Of a stretch of 50,827 bases of DNA, positions 35,901 through 42,466 are shown in pieces; the first letter of the stretch is position 1; each line of letters opens with the position of its first letter. Origin of the DNA: Candidatus Nitrosopelagicus sp. (GTDB taxonomy: Archaea > Thermoproteota > Nitrososphaeria > Nitrososphaerales > Nitrosopumilaceae); the NCBI GenBank assembly GCA_028344575.1, contig JAOMBO010000006.1:1-50827 (forward strand), given 5' to 3'. The notes under the pieces were generated by a model that ran no database searches, was not told the DNA's origin, and saw only the letters and a list, made by a program, of their open reading frames with translations. The position numbers were made by a program, and so were the translations under genes.

Positions 35901-36016
35901 GCCGGGGTAGCTCAGCCTGGTTAGAGTGCCAGTTCGAATGGTAAACTCTAACGGTTCTTCCATAGAAGGCAATACTCATAATCTGGAGGTCGTGGGTTCG
36001 AAACCCACCCCCGGCA
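35901..36016 (+). tRNA. tRNA-Met (CAT), elongator-like, with intron at position 30/31
   Basis: 5' exon 35901-35932 and 3' exon 35974-36016 join to a 75-base tRNA. Acceptor GCCGGGG pairs with CCCCGGC, the D-stem is GCTC/GAGT, the T-arm GTGGG/CCCAC. After removing 35933-35973 the anticodon stem is CCAGA/TCTGG and the loop CTCATAA, giving anticodon CAT (35977-35979). The stem lacks the GGG/CCC of initiators, so elongator Met is likely; an agmatidine-type Ile tRNA is the alternative. No CCA is encoded. Confidence 0.88.
35933..35973 (+). other. tRNA intron (41 bases), non-canonical position 30/31
   Basis: The junction is fixed by pairing: only G35932 joined to A35974 gives a perfect five-pair anticodon stem. 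Around it a bulge-helix-bulge fold is possible: exon GAG (35924-35926) with exon CTC (35975-35977), and central helix TGCC (35927-35930) with intron GGCA (35968-35971). This leaves bulges cut between second and third base on both sides. The inner intron helix TTC/GAA is imperfect in register, so it is a relaxed form. Confidence 0.8.
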
Positions 36017-36035
36017 TTACAGATTTTTTTTGATA

Positions 36036-36857
36036 TCAAGGAAATTTTGTGAATATGTATGGAGTTTCAGTTGTTTGATCAAAGCTCCATACAGTCGGAA
36101 GCGAATTAGATTGAATTATTTTAAGACCAGTATCATCAATTAACTTTCTCCATCCTCCATCTTTTGTATCATTGACAGAATATTTTTCAGAATAACTTCC
36201 AGTCAAAACCATACATGTTTTTTCTTTTAGATTATTATTCAAATTTGAAATGATATTACTGGCCAATACATCACCACCCATTTGAGGTAAGCCTCCGATA
36301 AAAAATGCAGGTTCAGTTAATTTCAGAGAATCATAGTCAAATGTTACTGCATCAGAACAAATGGGATTAAAATCAATCACTGTTTTTTTAGAAATATAAT
36401 TTTGTAAGTCAACTAACATATTATCAATTTCAATTCCATATGCATTTAATCCCAAGATTTTTCCACAGTATGCAATACGACCATCTCCTGAACCAATATC
36501 AAGTACTTCTTTATAATTTAAAATTTTTGCTATAGACGTAATTATGTATGCAGTTAACATCCATGTTGGAGAAAATGGCTGAGTACTTGACTCATGACCA
36601 ATGCTATTTAACCAATACTTGTTAATGTCACCTTCATAAATCATATAATTAACATCATTAATTTTTTCTTCAAATGTATTATAGTAAATAGAATTATTTT
36701 GTAAAAAATAATGAAGAGAATCAAGATCATTTTGAGGTATAGGAAAAATATCAGATTCAGATAGTGGTAGAATTTCTTGTATATGACTAGTTCCAGAATA
36801 AATACGCCGGAATTCTAGTTTCAGATTTACAAGATTTTCAGAAATAGTTTCAATCAT
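36036..36857 (-). CDS. SAM-dependent methyltransferase-like protein
   Basis: A 273-residue protein with a class-I methyltransferase core in the middle (VLDIGSGDGRIAYCGKILG, about 115-135). An N-terminal domain of about 100 residues has no recognised match, and the C-terminal part (FIGGLPQMGGDVL) lacks the usual NPPY/DPPY motif of nucleic-acid N-methylases. It overlaps the coiled-coil gene upstream by eight bases, so the two are one unit. Substrate unknown. Confidence 0.72.
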   Translation of the reverse strand: MIETISENLVNLKLEFRRIYSGTSHIQEILPLSESDIFPIPQNDLDSLHYFLQNNSIYYNTFEEKINDVNYMIYEGDINKYWLNSIGHESSTQPFSPTWMLTAYIITSIAKILNYKEVLDIGSGDGRIAYCGKILGLNAYGIEIDNMLVDLQNYISKKTVIDFNPICSDAVTFDYDSLKLTEPAFFIGGLPQMGGDVLASNIISNLNNNLKEKTCMVLTGSYSEKYSVNDTKDGGWRKLIDDTGLKIIQSNSLPTVWSFDQTTETPYIFTKFP

Positions 36858-37314
36858 TCTTTAAACCAATTTCATATTGTTCAACAAATTCTTTAGTACT
36901 CATTAATTCACGTAGTTTTTTGTATAGTAATGCCTCTTTTTCAATAGTTTCTTTAGTTTTTTGTTCAGAATTTTGTCCAAGTGATTTGAGACTTTCAGTA
37001 TAATTTTGAATTGAATTTGTTAATTGAGTTAATATTTCAGGATGAAGAGATTTTGTAAAATTATCAACTAGATATTTTTCAATTTCTTCTATTTTATCTA
37101 ATAATTTTTTATGTTCAAATGTAGTAGAAGATTCAAAATCATTTTTGAGTTTTTTGGCCAGGGTTTGAACCACGGCTGCTTGATAATATAGATTGATTAT
37201 ATCAGGTATGCTTTTTTCATTGATTTTAGAGATGATTTTGATGGTTTGCTGTAGTTTTCCTAGTTCAGAAGTAACAAGTTGTAATGAATTCTTGATTGAT
37301 GAATCTGGAACCAT
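36850..37314 (-). CDS. Coiled-coil hypothetical protein
   Basis: A 154-residue, almost wholly helical protein with heptad-like stretches (KKLLDKIEEIEKYLVDNF, TKETIEKEALLYKKLRELM). No Cys, no membrane segment and no recognised domain. It is the first gene of a pair with the methyltransferase-like gene (8-base overlap), so a partner or scaffold role for that protein is the natural guess, without direct support. Confidence 0.65.
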   Translation of the reverse strand: MVPDSSIKNSLQLVTSELGKLQQTIKIISKINEKSIPDIINLYYQAAVVQTLAKKLKNDFESSTTFEHKKLLDKIEEIEKYLVDNFTKSLHPEILTQLTNSIQNYTESLKSLGQNSEQKTKETIEKEALLYKKLRELMSTKEFVEQYEIGLKND

Positions 37315-37408
37315 ATAGGAACATTATTTCATGTATTTTTATTTCATTCATACAACATGAACCTCAGTGACTCTAATGGATTAAATAATTGAAAATTATG
37401 ATTTTCAT

Positions 37409-38443
37409 ATGACAAAAAAAGTTGCAATAATGAAGGGTGACGGAATTGGACCAGAAATTGTAGATGCAATGACTGGAATTTTAAAAGAATGTAATTTGCA
37501 AGCAGAAATGATATTTTGTGATGCAGGATCTGAACAATGGGAAGAAAATGGCAGAAAAGATACATCGTACATTCCTGATTCAACTATGCAAACATTAGAA
37601 GAGGTTGATGCATGTTTCAAAGGTCCAACTACAACTATACCAGTACCAGGAGCACCAAGAAGTGTTGCAGTGACTTTAAGGCAAAAATTTGAATTATTTT
37701 CAAATATTAGACCAGTAAAAACTTTCAAGAGATTGACACCAAACAGAAATGTAAATTTTGTATGTTTTAGAGAGGCAACAGAAGGATTGTACACTGGTGT
37801 TGAGACACAGCTAAATGAAGATACAGCAATTGCAATTAGAAAAATTTCAAGAAAAGGGTGTGCAAGATTTATGAATTCAGCTCTTGATTGGGCAAAAAAG
37901 TACGAGTTGAATAAAGTTGTAGCAATAACAAAACGTAATATTTTGAAAAAAACGGATGGTTTATTCTTTGAAGAAGTACAAAATTCATTAAAAAAATATC
38001 CAAATATGGAATTACAAGAAATTTACATTGATAATATGGCACAACAGTTAGTTATCAATCCAGAACAGTTTAACAACTCAGTATTGGTAAGCACAAATTT
38101 ATTCATGGATATTATTTCAGAGCTTGCTTCAGGAATTGTAGGTTCAATTGGATTGATTTATTCATCCAACATGGGAAAAGATTATGCAATGTTTGAAGCA
38201 GCACATGGAAGTGCACCCTCATTCAAAGGTCAGAATAAAGTTAATCCTACCGCCACAGTACTTGCAGGTGCATGGATGGCAGATTATTTAGGAGAAAGAG
38301 ACATCAGAGATGCAATATTTGATGCAACTGAACAAATAATCAATGAAGGAAAATATGTTACATTTGATATCGGAGGAGATGCCACAACTACTCAGATGTC
38401 AGAACAGATTACAAATCTCGCAAAATTAAACTTACGAAAGTGA
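37409..38443 (+). CDS. icd: Isocitrate dehydrogenase-like beta-decarboxylating dehydrogenase
   Basis: A 344-residue member of the isocitrate/isopropylmalate/homoisocitrate dehydrogenase family. It has MKGDGIGPEIV, the substrate loop RSVAVTLRQ with the Ser that isocitrate dehydrogenases use, LFSNIRP, FREATEGLYTG, and the C-terminal EAAHGSAP motif. The Ser-x-x-x-x-LR loop favours isocitrate over isopropylmalate; homoisocitrate (the lysine pathway) cannot be excluded, and a homocitrate synthase lies elsewhere in the window. Stand-alone gene, convergent with the HemK-like gene (12-base overlap). Confidence 0.78.
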   Translation: MTKKVAIMKGDGIGPEIVDAMTGILKECNLQAEMIFCDAGSEQWEENGRKDTSYIPDSTMQTLEEVDACFKGPTTTIPVPGAPRSVAVTLRQKFELFSNIRPVKTFKRLTPNRNVNFVCFREATEGLYTGVETQLNEDTAIAIRKISRKGCARFMNSALDWAKKYELNKVVAITKRNILKKTDGLFFEEVQNSLKKYPNMELQEIYIDNMAQQLVINPEQFNNSVLVSTNLFMDIISELASGIVGSIGLIYSSNMGKDYAMFEAAHGSAPSFKGQNKVNPTATVLAGAWMADYLGERDIRDAIFDATEQIINEGKYVTFDIGGDATTTQMSEQITNLAKLNLRK

Positions 38444-38989
38444 ATGAGTTACCTGTACAATTATGAGTTCTTCATAAAATAATTTTTTTTTATCTATAAT
38501 TTTAACTTCAAAATTTTTAGATTTTACAAAATCTATTAAGCCCATATAATCAGATAAAGATGATGTTACAAAAAGAAATTTTCCTTTTTTAGACAAGTGT
38601 GGTAAAGCAGAGTTTATGATTTCTATAGGTATTTCCAATCCATCTTTGCCACCATCAGTTGCAACATCAATAATTTCATCAGTTGCAAGATACGGAAGAT
38701 TACAAATTATTAAATCAAATTTTTGATTTAATGCATCAGCAGAGTTACAGCATATTACATTTTGAGTTTTATAATTTTGTTCAAGAAGAGTATTGAAACT
38801 AATATCAGTACCAACCACAAGATCAAAAGCAGATTTTAAAAGATCGGTCAAATATCCAGAGCCACATCCAATATCTAATGCAGAATTTCCACTTAGACCC
38901 TTTAGCTGATCTGCAAGGAAAAAGGTATCTTCAGCAGGCAGATATTGTTCAGAGTTTTCTAGTTTTTTTTGCAAATTTGATAATTTCAT
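38432..38989 (-). CDS. HemK/PrmC-like methyltransferase (archaeal Mtq2-type)
   Basis: A 185-residue class-I methyltransferase with LDIGCGSGYLTDLL and the catalytic NLPY, a variant of NPPY, in DLIICNLPYLATDE. It belongs to the HemK-related proteins whose archaeal/eukaryal members methylate the Gln of the release-factor GGQ motif. It ends the conserved archaeal cluster L21e, RpoF, DUF655, KsgA, HemK-like. ATG 38989 is preferred; an in-frame ATG at 39004 would lengthen the overlap with ksgA. Confidence 0.82.
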   Translation of the reverse strand: MKLSNLQKKLENSEQYLPAEDTFFLADQLKGLSGNSALDIGCGSGYLTDLLKSAFDLVVGTDISFNTLLEQNYKTQNVICCNSADALNQKFDLIICNLPYLATDEIIDVATDGGKDGLEIPIEIINSALPHLSKKGKFLFVTSSLSDYMGLIDFVKSKNFEVKIIDKKKLFYEELIIVQVTHSLS

Positions 38990-39653
38990 TATTGTCCATC
39001 TCATCTAATCTCTGATTAGATTCTATTTCTATTCCTAGTTTTTTTCCTATGTTTTGAAGTTTTTTACGCCTAAATGAGAACATGAGATTTACAGATTGAA
39101 TCAATTGTTTTGAAAATGTGTCTTTTCTTGAAAAGAACATTATGGCAGAATCAATTTTTGGATTTGGAGCAAAATTTTCTTTACCAATCTTTTTTAAAAT
39201 TTTCATCTCAAATCCTGATTGCGCTAAGACAGATATTGCCTTTCGTTCTTGTTTTTCAGCCAATAGTTTTTTTGCAAAATCATATTGAACCATGACTATT
39301 CCGTGTGTGAATTTATTCATGAGCATCCATTGTATTGCTTTTTTACTTTCTGAATATGGTAGATTTGAAACAAAAATATCAAATTTTTCATTTTGTTTAA
39401 ATCCATCACCGTGGATGATTTTGAGATTTTTAATTTTAGAAAATTTGGCAAGAGTTTCCTCATAAAGTCGATGATCTTTTTCAACAGAAATTACATTTTT
39501 TGATTTTTCACAAAGAAATGGAGTAAGAATTCCTTTACCAATTCCGATTTCATAAACAATATCATTTTTTGATATTTTTGCTGAATCAACAATGAATTTT
39601 GCAATTGATTTTGAATTAAGAAAATTTTGCCCTAATTTTTTTCTAATACTCAT
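38949..39653 (-). CDS. ksgA: 16S rRNA dimethyladenosine transferase KsgA/Dim1
   Basis: A 234-residue enzyme that dimethylates two adjacent adenines at the 3' end of 16S rRNA. Hallmarks: KKLGQNFLNSKSIAKFIV, VYEIGIGKGILTPFL, ISVEKDHRLYE and the catalytic VSNLPYSESKKAI. Somewhat short at the C-terminus against bacterial KsgA (about 270). Its start overlaps the DUF655 gene by four bases. Confidence 0.93.
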   Translation of the reverse strand: MSIRKKLGQNFLNSKSIAKFIVDSAKISKNDIVYEIGIGKGILTPFLCEKSKNVISVEKDHRLYEETLAKFSKIKNLKIIHGDGFKQNEKFDIFVSNLPYSESKKAIQWMLMNKFTHGIVMVQYDFAKKLLAEKQERKAISVLAQSGFEMKILKKIGKENFAPNPKIDSAIMFFSRKDTFSKQLIQSVNLMFSFRRKKLQNIGKKLGIEIESNQRLDEMDNNEIIKFAKKTRKL

Positions 39654-40216
39654 TTTTTGACAAATAGTCTAAACTGAGTTTCTCCGGAAATTTCTTCAAT
39701 AATTCTTTTAGATAGATGATTTACAGGGTCTTTTATTCCTGCACGAGATTCAAGATCTTCATAGTTATCAAATTTCTTTTTATTAATTTCATTGATTATT
39801 ACTTTAAGGTATGTTTTTCCAATTCCAGGAATTAGTTCAAGTGAATGTTTTCTAGGTGTTAATGGCTGTGCATTATTAATATAATTTACAAATCGTAATT
39901 CATTATTTGTGACAATTGTAGATACGACATTATTTAATTCAGTTTGAGCAGAGTCGGTGATTTGTTCATAATCTAATTTTCCCAACACTGATTGAACTTT
40001 AGTTCGCCCTTCTTTACCAATGTAGATTTTTTCTCCAATTTCAAATTCAGATTCATCTAAACCAAGAATTTCAAGTAATGTTAAACGTTCTTCACCTAAC
40101 GCAGTTACAATAATTCCATCACGTCCACGTACAGTTTTTGATCTACCTCTGGATGTAAAATCTAGTACGTATGCATATTCTTCATATTTTCGTGATTGGG
40201 GTGTTCCCATTTCCAA
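39650..40216 (-). CDS. DUF655 putative RNA-binding protein
   Basis: A 188-residue archaeal DUF655 protein: an OB-like N-terminal region (EEYAYVLDFTSRGRSKTVRGRDGIIVTALGEERL) and a helix-hairpin-helix element near the C-terminus (LELIPGIGKTYLKVIINEINKKKF). Function is not established; its constant position between rpoF and ksgA in archaea suggests a job in ribosome maturation or transcription-translation linkage. Confidence 0.85.
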   Translation of the reverse strand: MEMGTPQSRKYEEYAYVLDFTSRGRSKTVRGRDGIIVTALGEERLTLLEILGLDESEFEIGEKIYIGKEGRTKVQSVLGKLDYEQITDSAQTELNNVVSTIVTNNELRFVNYINNAQPLTPRKHSLELIPGIGKTYLKVIINEINKKKFDNYEDLESRAGIKDPVNHLSKRIIEEISGETQFRLFVKK

Positions 40217-40234
40217 AAAAAATCACCTAAGTAT

Positions 40235-40570
40235 TTAGCTATTATCCTTGATAATTTTGAGAATTTTTTCTAAAGTTTCAGTGAGGATTAGTTTCTTCCA
40301 TCCAAAAGTAAATGAACGTAATTCAGACATTGTATTTGGGCAGATGTTAATTAATTCAACAGCTTCTTCTTCTGTAATGTTACAATCTTTTACTAATTGT
40401 TGTTTCATTTTTTTTGCAGAGTCAGCCTCTAAGGTTGAAACTTTTGAAACATAATCAAAGGTCCATCTTTGAATTTGATCCATGTTTTCAGGATCTTGAT
40501 TCTTCAATAGATCTTTTACTTCAGATAATGAAACTGCTACTTTCTTTTTTACTTCTTCCATATTATACAC
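40235..40570 (-). CDS. rpoF: RNA polymerase subunit F (Rpb4)
   Basis: A 111-residue subunit that pairs with RpoE (Rpb7) in the RNA polymerase stalk. The body LSEVKDLLKN, IQRWTFDYVSKVS, ITEEEAVELINICPNTMSEL fits the Rpb4/RpoF fold of stacked helices. The upstream L21e gene overlaps its start by eight bases. Start at ATG 40570; ATG 40561 (MEEV) is also possible and would remove the overlap. Confidence 0.9.
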   Translation of the reverse strand: MYNMEEVKKKVAVSLSEVKDLLKNQDPENMDQIQRWTFDYVSKVSTLEADSAKKMKQQLVKDCNITEEEAVELINICPNTMSELRSFTFGWKKLILTETLEKILKIIKDNS

Positions 40571-40862
40571 CGAATGGTTTGATATGGTCTAATCTAGTGA
40601 TTAAAGTTTTTGATTTTTCACCTAATTTTACATCTAAAACTACATGCCGTCTACCCACTTCAGTGACAAGCCCAACTTTTCCGTGATAACGTCTATGAGG
40701 TAATCCTTTGTGTTGTGCAGGATCAATTTGTACTAGAGCCCTATCACCAACATTATACTCTCTTAACATGAAAGATACACCACGAGGACCTTTCTTTGTC
40801 ATTACAGATCTAGATTTGTGTTTAAATCCATGAGAACGACCAGATGTCTTTTTAGTTGCCAT
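40563..40862 (-). CDS. rpl21e: Ribosomal protein L21e
   Basis: A 99-residue large-subunit protein. KKTSGRSHGFKHKSR at the N-terminus, GVSFMLREYNVGDRALVQIDPAQHKGLPHRRYHGK and VGRRHVVLDVKLG are diagnostic. It is first in the L21e-rpoF-DUF655-ksgA-hemK cluster. A TATA-like CTTAAAATAAG on the reverse strand lies about 31 bases upstream. Confidence 0.95.
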   Translation of the reverse strand: MATKKTSGRSHGFKHKSRSVMTKKGPRGVSFMLREYNVGDRALVQIDPAQHKGLPHRRYHGKVGLVTEVGRRHVVLDVKLGEKSKTLITRLDHIKPFGV

Positions 40863-40956
40863 ATTAAAAAAAATACTCGCTTTCCCTTATTTTAAGACTA
40901 GTATAGGATTTGGCAGGAAGTTTGAGAGATAAAATGAAAAGAGGAGGGAATTAAGA

Positions 40957-42147
40957 CTATTTCAAATCAGTTGATTCAGAATCTATTGGTTCTGCGCTAA
41001 TATCAGGAGTTTCGGTAACTTCTTCTTTAGGCTCAGAATCTATTGGTTCTGCGCTAATATCAGGAGTTTCGGTAACTTCTTCTTTAGGCTCAGAATCTAT
41101 TGGTTCTGCGCTAATATCAGGAGTTTCGGTAACTTCTTCTTTAGGTTCTGACTTTTTTGTGGTCTTCTTTTTCTTTGTTGTTGCATCTTCTGGATCAATT
41201 ACACCTGCTTCACCTAATGCAAAGACTACATCCATTTCTGGGTGGTGTGGACTATCAACCATTCTTGCAATTCTCTTTTTACCAGATTTCTTAAAGTAAA
41301 TTCGGTATGTGCTTGTATGTGCAACCACATTACCTCCAACAGGTCTTGTTGGATCACCAAAGAATTGGTCAGGAGAATGCATTACCTGGTTTGTTGCAAG
41401 TGCAGCAACATTGTATGTTTCAGCCAATCTAACTAACAAATGGACAAATTTGTTTAGTTTTTGTTGACGTGTTGCTAGAGTACCTCTTCCAAGGTATTCA
41501 GATCTAAATAGACCAACTGCAGAATCTGCTACAACTAATTTGATATTGTGTTCTTTTATCAAAGTACTGGCTTCTTCAAGAATAAGAATTTGATGAGAGC
41601 TGTTATAGGCTCTTGCAACAATAATGTTGTCAAGTACTTTTTCAGGATCCATTCCATTTGCTTGTGCAATTGAAACTATTCTTTCAGGTCTGAAAGTATT
41701 TTCACTATCGATGTACAATACACCACCTTCAAGACCACCTTCTTGTTTTTGTTTTTGGACTTGTACACACATTGTATGACAAAATTGTGTTTTACCACAT
41801 CCAAATTCTCCATAGACCTCAGTCAATGCTTGAGTTTCTACTCCACCAGCAAATAGTGTATCAAGAGCTTCAGTTGCAGTGGTAATTTTACCAATGGACT
41901 GTCTCTTTTTGTATAACTCGTTTGCACTAACAAAATCTTTCTGAATTAATCCACCTTCAACTAGACCTTCTCTTGCTTTTTCTACAAGTTTTCCTGCAGT
42001 TTCAATATCCATACTTGTAAGTTCGGCTATCTCTACGGGACCTCTGACTACTAGATCCATAATATTATGAATTCCAGCATCATTGAGCTTTCTAGTTGTT
42101 ACTGGACCAACACCGGCCAGACTTTCTAAAGTTATTTCTTCAGTCAT
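40957..42147 (-). CDS. radA: DNA recombinase RadA with repeated acidic tail
   Basis: A 396-residue RecA/Rad51-family recombinase. N-terminal helix-hairpin-helix (SLAGVGPVTTRKLNDAGI), Walker A GEFGCGKT at residues 113-120, Walker B LKLVVADSAVGLFRSEY and the L2 region (ALATNQVMHSPDQFFGDPTRPVGGN). The family core ends near residue 318; after a Lys stretch (TKKKKTTKKSEP) comes an acidic tail built from three identical 19-residue units encoded by a perfect DNA repeat. Other archaeal RadA proteins are near 320-350 residues. Recombinase identity is certain. Confidence 0.96.
   Translation of the reverse strand: MTEEITLESLAGVGPVTTRKLNDAGIHNIMDLVVRGPVEIAELTSMDIETAGKLVEKAREGLVEGGLIQKDFVSANELYKKRQSIGKITTATEALDTLFAGGVETQALTEVYGEFGCGKTQFCHTMCVQVQKQKQEGGLEGGVLYIDSENTFRPERIVSIAQANGMDPEKVLDNIIVARAYNSSHQILILEEASTLIKEHNIKLVVADSAVGLFRSEYLGRGTLATRQQKLNKFVHLLVRLAETYNVAALATNQVMHSPDQFFGDPTRPVGGNVVAHTSTYRIYFKKSGKKRIARMVDSPHHPEMDVVFALGEAGVIDPEDATTKKKKTTKKSEPKEEVTETPDISAEPIDSEPKEEVTETPDISAEPIDSEPKEEVTETPDISAEPIDSESTDLK
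40976..41146 (-). repeat. Three tandem 57-bp repeats in the radA tail
   Basis: Units at 40976-41032, 41033-41089 and 41090-41146. They are identical except for the last base of the third unit. Each encodes 19 residues starting SEPKEEV and ending EPID. The length is a multiple of three, so changes in copy number keep the frame. Perfect identity at the DNA level, including synonymous positions, points to recent duplication or slippage. Confidence 0.95.
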
Positions 42148-42154
42148 ACTGTAA

Positions 42155-42165
42155 GGTACGGTACC
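42155..42165. promoter_or_regulatory. Palindrome between radA TATA box and start
   Basis: GGTAC-G-GTACC, 5-bp arms around one base, 8-18 bases upstream of the radA ATG, near the expected transcription start. Candidate operator; AT-rich surroundings make this GC-richer palindrome stand out. Confidence 0.35.
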
Positions 42166-42169
42166 AGTA

Positions 42170-42177
42170 CTTTATAA
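42170..42177 (-). promoter_or_regulatory. TATA box for radA
   Basis: The reverse strand reads GGTTATAAAGT, a strong archaeal-type TATA box about 26 bases upstream of ATG 42147, consistent with a leaderless radA mRNA. Confidence 0.55.
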
Positions 42178-42223
42178 CCATTTTGTTTTAGAAAATTTAA
42201 ATTTAAAATCAATAAATTGAAGC

Positions 42224-42427
42224 CTAACGACGTCTTCGTCTTTGTGCACTTGCTTTGTTTTGACCTGGCATTTTTCCGACTAGTCCTTTTTCAACTAGAA
42301 CAAATCGTTTATTGTAATTACTTTTGTTACGCAATTTTGAGTTTGTTCCAACGATCTTTCTTCCCTCTACTTTAGGAGTTTGACCTCTGACTTTGCCTGC
42401 TTTTGTAAGCGAACCGTGTGTTGCCAT
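42224..42427 (-). CDS. rps30e: Ribosomal protein S30e
   Basis: A 67-residue, very basic small-subunit protein. THGSLTKAGKVRGQTPKVE is the family signature and the C-terminus is arginine-rich (SAQRRRRR). The length is typical for archaea, where it is not fused to a ubiquitin-like domain. A TATA-like AATACATAAAT lies about 27 bases upstream on the reverse strand. Confidence 0.95.
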   Translation of the reverse strand: MATHGSLTKAGKVRGQTPKVEGRKIVGTNSKLRNKSNYNKRFVLVEKGLVGKMPGQNKASAQRRRRR

Positions 42428-42446
42428 ACAATTACGCTAAAATTTA

Positions 42447-42460
42447 GGAATTTATGTATT
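42447..42460 (-). promoter_or_regulatory. TATA-like box for S30e
   Basis: AATACATAAATTCC on the reverse strand, about 20-33 bases upstream of ATG 42427. It separates S30e from the upstream radical SAM gene as its own transcript. Call by position. Confidence 0.35.
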
Positions 42461-42466
42461 TGGGAA

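Noticed and set aside
35933-35939. tRNA-Phe reading of the unspliced tRNA (GAA triplet in the anticodon position)
   Set aside because: Taken without splicing, the loop has C at position 33 and a T-T mismatch at the base of the stem. Removing the intron gives U33, anticodon CAT and a perfect stem.
35737-36039. A 100-codon open frame on the reverse strand across the tRNA
   Set aside because: It covers the tRNA gene and the end of the topoisomerase gene; its translation (GGFRTHDLQ) is the well-known false peptide from antisense tRNA sequence.
37409-38443. Homoisocitrate dehydrogenase of the lysine pathway
   Set aside because: The substrate loop has the Ser-containing pattern of isocitrate dehydrogenase and the gene is 18 kb from the lysine cluster. 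Not fully excluded.
40976-41146. CRISPR-like array
   Set aside because: The 57-bp units follow each other with no spacers, number three, and are in frame within radA, so they are coding tandem repeats.
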